A stretch of 64,000 nt of DNA, taken from positions 1-64,000 of the forward strand of contig CAKREH010000009.1 of NCBI GenBank assembly GCA_934317215.1, written 5' to 3'. The notes under the pieces were generated by a model, which searched no databases, had not been told where the DNA came from, and saw nothing but the letters and a program-made list of their open reading frames with translations. Position 1 is the stretch's first letter; each line of letters starts with the position of its first letter. Both the position numbers and the translations under genes were made by a program. This DNA comes from an uncultured Roseburia sp. Lineage in GTDB: Bacteria > Bacillota > Clostridia > Lachnospirales > Lachnospiraceae. Shown here one piece after another: positions 8,934 to 18,357 of the stretch.

Positions 8934-9121
8934 AAAACTGGTTGATCAGGGTCACTGTCAATCAATGCAAAATGTTATGCTGGTCTCTCTGGCGCAAGGT
9001 CGAGGATATCGGGGAATATGCGGAAAAAGAAATTTTCTACAAGCACCATTTGAAAGGTATGCTGACGATGGAATGATTCATTGACGGACAAGGGAAGAAG
9101 AACTTAGCAAGTTTGATTTTC
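8934..9121. other. Intergenic stretch between jetD and the chemoreceptor; no gene seen
   Basis: A frame open from TTG 8930 to TGA 9076 (48 codons) overlaps the jetD stop but has no ribosome binding site and no recognisable similarity. It may be decayed sequence. No clear jet terminator hairpin with a T run was found. Confidence 0.4.
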
Positions 9122-9150
9122 TTGCCAGAGAGAATGCAAAACGCTATAAT
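9122..9150 (+). promoter_or_regulatory. Sigma-A promoter of the chemoreceptor gene
   Basis: TTGCCA (9122-9127), a 17-bp spacer and a perfect TATAAT (9145-9150) lie 35 bases before the start codon, which also has a G-rich ribosome binding site. Confidence 0.7.
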
Positions 9151-9184
9151 ATTCATATAAATGATATGAAGGGCGGGGGACAGC

Positions 9185-10912
9185 ATGAAAGAAGGTAAAT
9201 CACAGAAAAATTTTAAAATCAGCATACGTGCAAAAATTTTGACCGGGATGATAGCATGTGTTTTGATTGTGACGAATCTGATCGGCTGGTTTTTTATAGT
9301 ACAGGTGAAGGATACATTGTTAGAACAGTGTAAGAAAAATGCCAGAAATTCAGCTAAAATTGCCGCGGAAAGAATCGATGGTGATATTTTAGAGCAAATT
9401 AAAGCCGGAGATGAGGAAACAGAAAATTATAAAGAAATATTATCGCAGCTGCAGGATTTCTTGTGTGGAGATGATATCAAATACATATATACAATGCGGA
9501 TGAATGGTGACAGGCTGGAATTTATTGTTGACGCTGATACCGAAGAAGGGGCTGCGATTGGCGAAGAATATGAGATTTATGATGAAATAGCAGAGGCATT
9601 TGACGGGAATGCCACAGTTGATAGTGAAATGACATCCGATGAGTGGGGAGATTTTTATAGTGCATTTGCTCCGGTTTACAATAGTTCCGGTGTAATTGCA
9701 GGAATTGTAGGAGTGGATTGTTCTGCAACTGATATCAGACTTCAGGAAAACATATTTATAAAAGAATTTGTAATCATTGAACTTGCAGGATTGGTGATAG
9801 CAGCAGCACTTTCGCTTATTATCAGTGGTGTTTTGTCAAGAAATGTAAGTGTGATAGCGGAGAAAATGAGTGAACTTGCAAAGAAAGAGGGGGATCTTAC
9901 ACAGAAGATAAATGTAAGATCGACAGATGAGGTTGGAAATATTGCAGACAGCTTAAATATCTTTCTGGAGAACTTGCGTGAGATCATTCAAAATATCAGT
10001 GCAAGTGAAAAGAAACTTTTAAGTAATTCAGAGCATGTAAATAATATTGTAACTTCGTCTGCAAATGAAGTGTCGAAAGTAAATGCTACCATGAACGCTA
10101 TGGAAGGCAGGGTTCTTGAAATGAGCGACATGGTGCATAAGATTGCTGAAAATGCACAGAGCAATAAGGAAATGATGTCATCCGTCATACATGAGACAAA
10201 ATCGCAGGCAGAGTACATTGGTGAGGTTGGACAAAAAGCGGAAAAGTTAGAAGAAGATGCCGTATCTGCCAGAGAATGTATGCAGAACACGATTGTGAGA
10301 ATTGGAAAGACGCTTGAAGATAAAATTGAAGAATCGAAGGAAGTAGAGCGGATACAACAGCTTACAAACCAGATTCTGAATGTTGCAGACCAGACAAACC
10401 TTCTTGCGCTGAATGCAAGCATTGAGGCCGCAAGAGCGGGAGAAAGTGGCAAAGGGTTTGCAGTTGTGGCAAACGAGATATCCAGTCTTGCAGAGGAATC
10501 ATCAAAGACTGCAGGGGAAATTCAGAAAATTAATACGTTTATCGTGGATATCGTAGATAAACTGGCGGAAGCTTCTTTTGAATTGCTAAACTATGTGAAA
10601 ACAAATGTTATTTCAGATTATGATGTTCTCGTACATACAGGCGAGGAATATGCAAGCGATGCACATAATTTTAAAGATCAGATGGAGAAGTTTGGGGGCT
10701 GTATAGATGAACTGCAGCAGAGTATGGAACGTATTCATTATTATGTAAATGGCATTATGGATGGGTTTGATAAACAGAAGGAAGAAGTAGTGAAAAATTC
10801 CGGATATATGACACAGATCGATGAAGAGTTTAAGAAAATTGTGGATGCGGTTTTGAACAATAAAGAAATTGTGGATGAACTTGAAATGATCATCAGTCAG
10901 TTTAAAATTTAA
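9185..10912 (+). CDS. Methyl-accepting chemotaxis protein
   Basis: A 575-residue transmembrane chemoreceptor that signals to CheA/CheW. A first membrane helix (about residues 18-40) is followed by an extracytoplasmic Cache/PAS-like sensor domain (about 45-185). A second membrane helix (about 193-215) leads to a HAMP domain. A long cytoplasmic coiled coil carries the conserved signalling tip around residues 395-440 (QTNLLALNASIEAARAGE). The ligand cannot be told from sequence. It is monocistronic with its own promoter. The flagellar genes at 52.8-54.8 kb fit a motile host. Confidence 0.95.
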   Translation: MKEGKSQKNFKISIRAKILTGMIACVLIVTNLIGWFFIVQVKDTLLEQCKKNARNSAKIAAERIDGDILEQIKAGDEETENYKEILSQLQDFLCGDDIKYIYTMRMNGDRLEFIVDADTEEGAAIGEEYEIYDEIAEAFDGNATVDSEMTSDEWGDFYSAFAPVYNSSGVIAGIVGVDCSATDIRLQENIFIKEFVIIELAGLVIAAALSLIISGVLSRNVSVIAEKMSELAKKEGDLTQKINVRSTDEVGNIADSLNIFLENLREIIQNISASEKKLLSNSEHVNNIVTSSANEVSKVNATMNAMEGRVLEMSDMVHKIAENAQSNKEMMSSVIHETKSQAEYIGEVGQKAEKLEEDAVSARECMQNTIVRIGKTLEDKIEESKEVERIQQLTNQILNVADQTNLLALNASIEAARAGESGKGFAVVANEISSLAEESSKTAGEIQKINTFIVDIVDKLAEASFELLNYVKTNVISDYDVLVHTGEEYASDAHNFKDQMEKFGGCIDELQQSMERIHYYVNGIMDGFDKQKEEVVKNSGYMTQIDEEFKKIVDAVLNNKEIVDELEMIISQFKI

Positions 10913-10949
10913 AATAGGTAATCATGTAAAAAGGTAAAAGGATATCACC

Positions 10950-12185
10950 ATGAACAACATATTATTACAACAGATCACCAAAAAAGACGCGAAAGCATTT
11001 ACCCACAGTGGCAAATTTCACGCGGACGATGTTTTTTCCTCAGCGTTGCTGCTCTACTTAAATCCGGAAATCACGATCACGCGCGGCAGCAAAGTTCCCG
11101 AAGGCTATGACGGGATCGTATTTGATATCGGACGCGGAGAGTATGACCATCATCAGAAAGACAGCAGGATCCGTGAAAACGGAGTGCCGTATGCGGCGTT
11201 TGGACTGCTATGGGAGCAGCTTGGATCCGGAATCTTAGGAGAGGAGCTTGCGCAGATGTTTGACGAGTCATTCGTGCAGCCCCTCGATAACAACGACAAT
11301 ACCGGGGAGAAAAATGAACTTGCAACGCTGATCGGAAATTTTAATCCGACCTGGGATGCAGCGGGCAGCAGTGATGACGCATTTTTCCGGGCAGTCGGTG
11401 TAGCCGGAATGATTTTGGAAAATAAATTTGAACGTTATCTTGGAAATGAGCGGGCAGATAAACGGATCGAGGAAGTTTTAGAGGCACAGCAGAAGGCACT
11501 TGAGGCAGGAGAAAAACCGGAAGATGAGGCGAAAATACTGGTTCTGCCGGAATTTATCCCGTGCCAGAAAAGGCTCTCAGAGACCGATATTGCATTTGTG
11601 ATTTTCCCATCCAACCGCGGCGGTTACTGTATCCAGCCACAGAAAAGAGAATACTCCATGAATTACAAGTGCTGCTTCCCGGAAAAATGGCTTGGATTAG
11701 AAAATGAGGAGCTGGTGCAGGCGACAGGACTTTTCAGTGCAGGCTTCTGCCACAAGGGAGGTTTTCTGATGACGGCGGGCACGTTAGAAGATGCCGTGGC
11801 GGCATGTAAGATCAGTTTGTCCTGCTTTAAGGAGGAGCCGGTGATTGTAAATTTTGGCGGTGGAAAAGAAGCGGATGAACTCTTACAGCAGCTGCCAGGA
11901 ATGGAGCATGCCCGCATTTCACACTGTGTGCTGCCGGATGTCCCGGAGCTTGAGGTGCAGGGAATTTACGGGGAAGTTTTGATGGAAAAGCAGCAGTGGA
12001 AGAGCCGGATCAAAGACCAGGTGAAACGGATTTTAAAAGAAAAACCGGAAGCTGTTTATGTGGAAGGCGAGTTTTTTTTGACCTATCCGGTCGTGCATCA
12101 GCTTCGCAAAAAGCATATTCCGGTCTTAACACTGGTGGAACGGGAGGGAGAGCGATATATCGTGCGCATCCCGTCCGGTTCGTAA
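10950..12185 (+). CDS. MYG1/UPF0160 family metal-dependent hydrolase
   Basis: A 411-residue member of the MYG1 family (PF03690), related to DHH phosphoesterases. Metal-ligand motifs are HSGKFHADD near residues 20-28 and YDHHQKD near 65-71. The eukaryotic relative is a 3'-5' RNA exonuclease; the bacterial role is not settled. It is longer than the ~300-residue core because of a C-terminal region (about 320-411) ending in a small alpha/beta domain. It starts 37 bp after the chemoreceptor, but a shared transcript is not certain. Family assignment is firm; the substrate is unknown. Confidence 0.85.
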   Translation: MNNILLQQITKKDAKAFTHSGKFHADDVFSSALLLYLNPEITITRGSKVPEGYDGIVFDIGRGEYDHHQKDSRIRENGVPYAAFGLLWEQLGSGILGEELAQMFDESFVQPLDNNDNTGEKNELATLIGNFNPTWDAAGSSDDAFFRAVGVAGMILENKFERYLGNERADKRIEEVLEAQQKALEAGEKPEDEAKILVLPEFIPCQKRLSETDIAFVIFPSNRGGYCIQPQKREYSMNYKCCFPEKWLGLENEELVQATGLFSAGFCHKGGFLMTAGTLEDAVAACKISLSCFKEEPVIVNFGGGKEADELLQQLPGMEHARISHCVLPDVPELEVQGIYGEVLMEKQQWKSRIKDQVKRILKEKPEAVYVEGEFFLTYPVVHQLRKKHIPVLTLVEREGERYIVRIPSGS

Positions 12186-12223
12186 ATCATTCATGATAAT
12201 AAAATTTTTACATGTTTTCTGAA

Positions 12224-12262
12224 GATGGGGCAGTCTGCTTTAACCAGCAGGCTGCCCCCATC
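12224..12262 (+). terminator. GC-rich hairpin after the MYG1-like gene
   Basis: A ~16-bp stem (GATGGGGCAGTCTGCT with AGCAGGCTGCCCCCATC, one bulge) lies 38 bases after the stop. Only a weak T-rich tail follows, so it may terminate inefficiently or stabilise the 3' end. Confidence 0.55.
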
Positions 12263-12301
12263 ACGTTCTAAATTCCCCTTTTGATAACCAAACAAAATTT
12301 A

Positions 12302-12330
12302 TTGACGAAGCCCCAAAAAGGCAGTAAGAT
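12302..12330 (+). promoter_or_regulatory. Sigma-A promoter of the MATE gene
   Basis: TTGACG (12302-12307), a 17-bp spacer and TAAGAT (12325-12330). The -10 overlaps the first copy of a 21-bp direct repeat. Confidence 0.6.
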
Positions 12331-12389
12331 ACGCAATGTAAAATACCCAATACAAATTTATGCATAACAAGATACGCATAATAAAATAC
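12326..12389 (+). repeat. Pair of 21-bp direct repeats in the MATE promoter/leader (operator candidate)
   Basis: AAGATACGCA-NNN-TAAAATAC occurs at 12326-12346 and 12369-12389, identical at 18 of 21 positions and 43 bp apart (about four helical turns). One copy overlaps the -10 and the other lies in the leader, a layout typical of cooperative repressor sites. Confidence 0.55.
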
Positions 12390-12422
12390 AGATAGTAAGA
12401 AGTCAGGAAAGGAGTCCTCTCA

Positions 12423-13799
12423 TTGAAAAATAATAAATATGAAATCGACATGTGTAACGGTACTATCATGGATAAATTAATTTCCTTTGCATTCCCTCTG
12501 ATGCTTTCGGGAATTTTACAATTAATGTTTAATGCAGTCGACATCATCGTCGTGGGACGATTCAGCGGCAGTCAGGCGCTTGCAGCGGTCGGTTCGACAA
12601 CGGCACTGATCAATGTATTTGTGAATTTGTTTATCGGAATTTCACTTGGAGCGAATGTGCTTGCGGCAAGATTTTATGCCGCAGGACGGGAGGAAGAAAT
12701 GTCACAGACCGTACATACTGCGATCACGTTAGCACTGATCAGCGGTGTTATGATGGCATTTGTTGGCGTGCTGTTTGCGAAGGGAGCGCTGGAACTGATG
12801 GGCACACCGGATGACGTGATCGGTCAGTCAACCTTATATATGCGGATCTATTTTATGGGGATGCCGTTTTTTATGCTCTATAATTACGGTGCAGCGATAC
12901 TCCGTGCAGTCGGGGATACCAAAAGACCGCTTTTCTTCCTTATTATTTCAGGCTGTATCAATGCGGGATTAAACCTGATCCTGGTGATTGGATTCCATCT
13001 GGATGTTGCCGGGGTTGCAATCGCAACGATCATTTCCCAGTGTGTGTCCTGTATCCTTGTTTTGCGCTGCCTTTGCAGGACGCAGGGCAGTTATCAGCTT
13101 CATTTTTCAAAGCTGTCCATCAATGGTGCTTATCTGAAACAGATTTTTCAGGTAGGGATTCCGGCGGGAATCCAGAGTACTGTGATCAACTTTTCGAACG
13201 CACTGTTACAGTCGTCCGTCAACTCTTTTGGGGCGACGGCGATGGCGGGGTATACGGCGGCCAATAACCTGCTTGGATTTTTGTATGTTTCGGTCAATTC
13301 TGTCACACAGGCGTGTATGAGTTTTACGAGCCAGAATTTTGGTGTGGGAAAATATAAGAGAATGGATCGGGTGCTGATTGATTGTCTGATTTTGTCGGTG
13401 GGAGTTGCAGCTGTACTGGGATGCGGCGCATATTTCTTTGGGGCACAGATATTAACGATCTATACCAAAGAACCGGATGTGGTTGCATGTGGACTCGAGA
13501 TACTTTCCATCACAACCGTGCCGTATTTCCTGTGCGGTATCATGGATCTGTTCCCGGGCGCATTGCGTGGTATGGGGTATTCCTCTGTTCCTATGATACT
13601 GTCTGTGATCGGCACGGTCGGAATGCGTATTTTATGGATCTTTGCATTTTTCCCGTTTCACCGATCTTTGTATTTCCTGTTTATCTCGTATCCGGCATCC
13701 TGGCTGGCAACGATCGTGATGCAGGTGATCTGCTATTACTTTGTGCGGAAAAAATGCTTATCGGCTGTGAAGAATCCAGATTTGGAAAAAATTCGTTAG
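12423..13799 (+). CDS. MATE family efflux transporter
   Basis: A 458-residue, 12-helix multidrug and toxic-compound extrusion transporter that exports cationic or small organic compounds with Na+ or H+ antiport. Both MatE halves are present; the first carries PLMLSGILQLMFNAVDIIVVG near residues 25-45, typical of the DinF/NorM-like Clostridia group. The start is TTG 12423 with AAAGGAG nine bases upstream; no nearby in-frame ATG precedes the conserved helix 1. The substrate is unknown. No regulator gene is adjacent, but repeats at the promoter suggest control. Confidence 0.93.
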   Translation: MKNNKYEIDMCNGTIMDKLISFAFPLMLSGILQLMFNAVDIIVVGRFSGSQALAAVGSTTALINVFVNLFIGISLGANVLAARFYAAGREEEMSQTVHTAITLALISGVMMAFVGVLFAKGALELMGTPDDVIGQSTLYMRIYFMGMPFFMLYNYGAAILRAVGDTKRPLFFLIISGCINAGLNLILVIGFHLDVAGVAIATIISQCVSCILVLRCLCRTQGSYQLHFSKLSINGAYLKQIFQVGIPAGIQSTVINFSNALLQSSVNSFGATAMAGYTAANNLLGFLYVSVNSVTQACMSFTSQNFGVGKYKRMDRVLIDCLILSVGVAAVLGCGAYFFGAQILTIYTKEPDVVACGLEILSITTVPYFLCGIMDLFPGALRGMGYSSVPMILSVIGTVGMRILWIFAFFPFHRSLYFLFISYPASWLATIVMQVICYYFVRKKCLSAVKNPDLEKIR

Positions 13800-13831
13800 C
13801 GACATGTGCAATCTGAAATCATAGATAAGAT

Positions 13832-13860
13832 TTGGAAAAGAAAAAATCTCATGCTATAAT
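13832..13860 (+). promoter_or_regulatory. Promoter upstream of the histidine phosphatase gene
   Basis: TTGGAA (13832-13837), a 17-bp spacer and TATAAT (13855-13860) lie about 60 bases before the start codon. Confidence 0.6.
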
Positions 13861-13923
13861 GTGTTAGGCAATGAGCAGAAAACTCGTTTATTACCCGGAG
13901 ATAAAGTATAGAAAGGCAAAAAG

Positions 13924-14541
13924 ATGAAATTATACATAATCAGGCACGGTGAAACATCGTGGAACAAACAGAAAAAACTGCAGGGACAGCGTGATATCAT
14001 GTTAAGTGATGCGGGCATCCGTCTTGCAGAATTAACCGGTGAAGGGATGAAAGACATAGATTTTGATCTTGTCATTTCAAGTCCCCTGATCCGCGCAAAA
14101 CAGACGGCAGAGCTTGTGATGGCGGGAAGACATCTTCCTATGATCACAGACAGACGTATCATAGAACTTTCTTTTGGCGACTGGGAGGGAGAATGTGTGA
14201 GAGACAGCAAAGTCCTTCCACCGGATTTTATTGATAAGTTTTACAATGATCCGTATCACTGCATGAGGGCTCCGGGCGGAGAAAGTTTTCAGGATGTTTT
14301 AAAACGGACCGAAGATTTTTATCAGTCGCTGGTACAGAACAAGGCATATGAAAATGCTGCGATCTTCATATCGACACACGGGGCAGCCGGACGCTGTCTT
14401 CTGGCAAATTTTTATGATGATAAAGAGGATATCTGGCGCGGGGGAATCCCGAAAAACTGTTCTGTCTGCATTGTTGAGGTGAAGGATGGTGTCGGAACGG
14501 TGTTAGAAAAAGACAAAATTTTTTATGACGAGGCAGAATAG
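13924..14541 (+). CDS. Histidine phosphatase family protein (phosphoglycerate-mutase-like)
   Basis: A 205-residue phosphatase of the branch-2,3-bisphosphoglycerate mutase superfamily. The phospho-accepting RHGE motif (residues 7-10, in IIRHGETSWN) and the downstream ELSFGDWEG segment near 80 are intact. The second catalytic histidine lies in STHGAAGR near 150. Sequence does not distinguish cobalamin-phosphate, sugar-phosphate or other substrates. The C69 dipeptidase gene starts 28 bp downstream and is probably co-transcribed. Confidence 0.88.
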   Translation: MKLYIIRHGETSWNKQKKLQGQRDIMLSDAGIRLAELTGEGMKDIDFDLVISSPLIRAKQTAELVMAGRHLPMITDRRIIELSFGDWEGECVRDSKVLPPDFIDKFYNDPYHCMRAPGGESFQDVLKRTEDFYQSLVQNKAYENAAIFISTHGAAGRCLLANFYDDKEDIWRGGIPKNCSVCIVEVKDGVGTVLEKDKIFYDEAE

Positions 14542-14569
14542 ACAAAACACTTGAGAGGAGATAATAAAA

Positions 14570-16054
14570 ATGGCGTGTACTACAATACTTGTTGGGAAAA
14601 AAGCATCTTATGACGGTTCTACGATGATCGCAAGAAATGATGATTCCGGTTCCGGACATTTTACACCGAAAAAATTTGTTGTTGTTCATCCGGATGAGCA
14701 GCCGAAAACATATAAATCTGTTATTTCACATGTGACAATCGAACTTCCGGATGATCCGATGCGCTATACGGCGGTGCCAAATGCCGTGGAGGGAGAAGGA
14801 ATCTGGGCAGCGGCAGGTGTCAATGAGGCAAATGTTGCGATGACAGCAACGGAGACGATCACATCAAATCCGCGTGTGCTTGGAGCAGATCCGTTAGTTA
14901 AACTTCAGCCGGCGGAAGATGGAAAAGAAGAAGTATCTGGCGGGATCGGCGAGGAGGATATCGTATGTATCGTTTTGCCGTATATCCGCAGTGCAAGAGA
15001 GGGTGTGAAACGCCTTGGTTCTCTATTAGAACAGTACGGCACCTATGAGATGAACGGAATCGCTTTTCAGGATCAGGATGAGGTCTGGTGGCTTGAGACG
15101 ATCGGCGGACATCACTGGATCGCAAGAAGGGTGCCGGATGATGTATATGTTGTCATGCCAAACCAGCTTGGTATTGACCACTTTGATCTTGAGGATGCAC
15201 TCTCCGATCAGAAAGAATATATGTGTTCTTCAGATATGAAAGAATTTATTGAGAAAAATCATCTGAATCTCTCAATGGACGGCAGCTTAAATCCGAGAGA
15301 TGCGTTTGGCAGCCATGATGACGCAGACCATGTATACAATACGCCGAGAGCGTGGTATATGGAGCGCTGCTTAAATCCGCACACGAAAGTCTGGGATGGA
15401 GAACATGCAGACTATACCCCACAGTCCGACGACATTCCGTGGTGTATGGTACCGGAAAAGAAGATCACGGTGGAGGATGTAAAATATGTGCTGTCCTCCC
15501 ACTTCCAGGGGACGCCGTACGATCCGTATGCGGCATACGGGGAGAAAAATATGCGCGGTGCATACCGCTCGATCGGAATCAACCGCAATGATTTTTTGGC
15601 TGTGATCCAGATGCGTCCGGGAATGGAACATGACTGTAATGTGATCGAGTGGATCGCATTTGCATCCAATGCGTTTAATGTACTGGTTCCGTTTTACGCG
15701 GATATCGATGAGACACCGGGCTATCTCTGCAACACCACAGGTGAGGTTTCCACGGACAATTTTTACTGGTCAGGCAGGATGATCGCGGCGATGGCAGACG
15801 CCTCTTACCGCAGTTCGGTATTCCATATTGAAAGATATAAGGAACATGTGTTAGCGAAAGGTTATGAGCTGATTAATCGTTATGATGCACTTCTTTCCAA
15901 AGAGACGGATGCAGCAAAAAGAAAAGAGATCCGGCATGAGGCAAACCGTGCGGTTGCCGGAATGTTAAAGAAAGAAACCACAGATACACTCGATAAGGTA
16001 CTGTTTGAACTGAGCGGTCAGATGAAAAATGCATATGCGAGATCAGATGCATAA
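14570..16054 (+). CDS. C69 family dipeptidase
   Basis: A 494-residue N-terminal-nucleophile dipeptidase of the PepD/PepDA family. The protein opens Met-Ala-Cys-Thr-Thr; Cys3 becomes the N-terminal catalytic nucleophile after processing, followed by the family motif YDGSTMIARNDDSG. Length matches the ~470-500 expected. It hydrolyses a broad range of dipeptides in the cytosol. A clear GAGAGGAG site precedes the ATG. The next genes encode a TAXI solute-binding lipoprotein and a glutamate symporter, suggesting a peptide/glutamate scavenging unit. Confidence 0.93.
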   Translation: MACTTILVGKKASYDGSTMIARNDDSGSGHFTPKKFVVVHPDEQPKTYKSVISHVTIELPDDPMRYTAVPNAVEGEGIWAAAGVNEANVAMTATETITSNPRVLGADPLVKLQPAEDGKEEVSGGIGEEDIVCIVLPYIRSAREGVKRLGSLLEQYGTYEMNGIAFQDQDEVWWLETIGGHHWIARRVPDDVYVVMPNQLGIDHFDLEDALSDQKEYMCSSDMKEFIEKNHLNLSMDGSLNPRDAFGSHDDADHVYNTPRAWYMERCLNPHTKVWDGEHADYTPQSDDIPWCMVPEKKITVEDVKYVLSSHFQGTPYDPYAAYGEKNMRGAYRSIGINRNDFLAVIQMRPGMEHDCNVIEWIAFASNAFNVLVPFYADIDETPGYLCNTTGEVSTDNFYWSGRMIAAMADASYRSSVFHIERYKEHVLAKGYELINRYDALLSKETDAAKRKEIRHEANRAVAGMLKKETTDTLDKVLFELSGQMKNAYARSDA

Positions 16055-16091
16055 CATGCAGATAAAAGTTAATCGAAAAGGGGGGCATAGA

Positions 16092-17051
16092 TTGAAAAAA
16101 AGTCGGTATATTTTTCTTGGACTGGCAATGATCTTAATGCTGGCAGGATGCGGCGCAAACCGGAAAACAATCCGGTTTGGAGCTGCGGGAATCGGCGGAA
16201 TGTACGATTCCTTTGCCAATGCATATGTCAGTCTTGCAAATAAAGAGGATTTTTCGTATAAACTTGAAACAAGAAATACTGCCGGATCTGCAGCAAATGT
16301 CAGACTTCTTTCGGGCAAATATATTGAACTGGGGATCGCCCAGGCAGATCTGGTGGAGGAAGCCTATCATGGAACCAGGGAATTCCGGGACAAAGCATAC
16401 CAGGGATATAAAGCGGTTGCAGCGCTTTATCCGGAGGCATGTCAGATCGTCGTACGCGCGGATTCCGAGATTGAGACATTGGATGATCTTCTCGGGAAAA
16501 CGATCAGTATCGGGGCAGAGGAATCCGGAACAGAGCGGAACGCAAACCAGATTCTGCAGGCACAGGGCATCAGCGGAGATATGGTAAAGACCGTCAATTT
16601 GGATTACACGGAGGCGGCAGCGAAACTTGCAGATGGAGAGATCGATGCGTTTTTTTGTACAGCGGGAACACAGACTACGGTGATCGGGGAGCTGGCAAAG
16701 GAATGCGGGATCCGTCTGTTGAGTATTGATGTAAAATGCCGGAACCGGTTAAAGGCGGCATATCCGTTTTATTCCGAATATACGATTCCGGCAGGCACTT
16801 ATACCGGTCAGACGGAAGAGGTAAAAACACTGTCTGTACAGGCGGTGCTTCTGGCGGGTGACAGTTTATCGGAGAATACGGTAAAAGAGCTGACGGAACT
16901 TTTGTTTTTACATGGAAAGGACATCCGCTATGCGGCCTCAATCGAATTAAAAGAGGACGAGCAGTCTGCGATTGGAGGTATTACGATCCCGTTTCATAAG
17001 GGTGCGGCGGCATATTATGCAGAGTGCGGTATCGAGGTGCCGACAGAGTAA
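16092..17051 (+). CDS. TAXI-type TRAP solute-binding lipoprotein
   Basis: A 319-residue extracytoplasmic binding protein of the TAXI family (NMT1-like fold), which in TRAP transporters binds glutamate or related acids. TTG 16092 is chosen because AGGGGGG sits just upstream and because it yields a clean lipoprotein signal: a hydrophobic stretch ending in LAGC, with Cys20 as the lipidated residue. An upstream in-frame ATG (16029) would overlap the dipeptidase and spoil the signal peptide. Conserved family segments are FGAAGIGGMY and RNTAGSAANVRLL. No TRAP membrane subunit lies nearby; instead gltS follows 55 bp downstream. Confidence 0.88.
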   Translation: MKKSRYIFLGLAMILMLAGCGANRKTIRFGAAGIGGMYDSFANAYVSLANKEDFSYKLETRNTAGSAANVRLLSGKYIELGIAQADLVEEAYHGTREFRDKAYQGYKAVAALYPEACQIVVRADSEIETLDDLLGKTISIGAEESGTERNANQILQAQGISGDMVKTVNLDYTEAAAKLADGEIDAFFCTAGTQTTVIGELAKECGIRLLSIDVKCRNRLKAAYPFYSEYTIPAGTYTGQTEEVKTLSVQAVLLAGDSLSENTVKELTELLFLHGKDIRYAASIELKEDEQSAIGGITIPFHKGAAAYYAECGIEVPTE

Positions 17052-17106
17052 ATACCGGATTTGAAAAATAAGATCCGGTTTGGGAATTAGAATCGAAAGG
17101 ATAAAT

Positions 17107-18294
17107 ATGGAAGTTCAGTTGGATATGTATCAGACATTGGCAGCTTCGGTGCTGGTGCTGATGCTGGGTAGTTATCTAAAACAACAGATACATGTACTGG
17201 AAAAATTCTGTATTCCGGCGCCGGTCGTCGGGGGACTGCTATTTGCAATCGTCACATGTATCTGTTACAGCAGTGGATTTATGGAGATCTCTTTTGATGA
17301 TACCTTAAGGGAAGTGTGTATGGTATTCTTTTTTACATCAGTAGGATTTCAGGCAAACTTCAAGGTGTTAAAGAGTGGAGGAAAGTCGCTGGCGATATTT
17401 TTAGGGTTGGTCATTCTCCTGATCGTCTCACAGAACCTGCTTGCAATCGGGACTTCACGTCTGCTAGGCATCGATGCGCTGATCGGTATGTGTACCGGTT
17501 CAATCCCGATGGTGGGCGGACACGGAACTGCGGGTGCGTTTGGACCGGTTCTGGAGGATCTGAATGTGGAAGGCGCAACGACGATTTGTACCGCGGCGGC
17601 TACATTTGGTCTGATCGCGGGAAGTCTGGTTGGCGGACCGCTTGGCAAGAGGCTGATCGAAAAAAAGAATCTGCTTGATACGGTCGTGCCGGAGGATGAC
17701 AGTCTTTTAGTGGAAGATGAAAAAAAACATGAGCGCCATACGAATATGTATGCATCTGCAGTGTTTCAGCTGATTCTGGCAATCGGACTGGGCACCATTT
17801 TTTCCTGGCTTCTGACGAAAACAGGAATGACGTTCCCAATCTATATCGGCGCAATGATCGCAGCGGCACTGTTTCGTAATATCGGAGAGTATTCCGGCAA
17901 GTTTGTGATCCATATGGGAGAGATCAATGATATCGGTGGTATTTCGCTGTCATTGTTCCTTGGAATGGCAATGATCACGTTAAAACTGTGGCAGCTTGCG
18001 TCGCTTGCACTGCCGCTTATCATACTGTTGGCAGTACAGGCAGTTTTGATCTGTGTATTTGCAAGGTTTGTGGTATTTTATGTGATGGGAAAAGATTATG
18101 ACGCAGCGGTGCTTGCAGCCGGAACCTGTGGATTTGGATTGGGTGCGACACCGAACGCCATGGCAAACATGCAGGTGCTGTGTGAAAAATATGCTCCGTC
18201 TGTAAAGGCGTATCTGATCATTCCTCTGATCGGAAGTCTGTTTGCAGATTTTATCAACAGTCTGGTTATTACATTTTTCATCAATATATTATAA
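17107..18294 (+). CDS. gltS: Sodium/glutamate symporter GltS
   Basis: A 395-residue secondary transporter with ~10-12 membrane helices that imports glutamate with Na+. GltS motifs include PAPVVGGLLFA (near 39-49), the re-entrant-type glycine-rich segment IPMVGGHGTAGAFGP (near 135-150), and the C-terminal repeat GFGLGATPNAMANM. The ATG at 17107 has GAAAGGA upstream; a start at 17080 would add nine unconserved residues. It follows the TAXI binding-protein gene and is probably in the same transcript. Confidence 0.93.
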   Translation: MEVQLDMYQTLAASVLVLMLGSYLKQQIHVLEKFCIPAPVVGGLLFAIVTCICYSSGFMEISFDDTLREVCMVFFFTSVGFQANFKVLKSGGKSLAIFLGLVILLIVSQNLLAIGTSRLLGIDALIGMCTGSIPMVGGHGTAGAFGPVLEDLNVEGATTICTAAATFGLIAGSLVGGPLGKRLIEKKNLLDTVVPEDDSLLVEDEKKHERHTNMYASAVFQLILAIGLGTIFSWLLTKTGMTFPIYIGAMIAAALFRNIGEYSGKFVIHMGEINDIGGISLSLFLGMAMITLKLWQLASLALPLIILLAVQAVLICVFARFVVFYVMGKDYDAAVLAAGTCGFGLGATPNAMANMQVLCEKYAPSVKAYLIIPLIGSLFADFINSLVITFFINIL

Positions 18295-18301
18295 TGATTA
18301 A

Positions 18302-18325
18302 AGGGTCAAAATACCTTTTGACCCT
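18302..18325 (+). terminator. Hairpin after gltS
   Basis: A perfect 10-bp stem, AGGGTCAAAA (18302-18311) with TTTTGACCCT (18316-18325) and a 4-nt loop, starts 8 bases after the gltS stop. No long T run follows, so termination may be partial. Confidence 0.6.
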
Positions 18326-18357
18326 CATATCATTATAATAGAAGAAACGGAGTAAGT

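Noticed and set aside
8930..9076. 48-codon frame after jetD as a fifth Wadjet gene
   Set aside because: It overlaps the jetD stop, lacks a ribosome binding site and has no recognisable similarity; Wadjet systems need only four genes.
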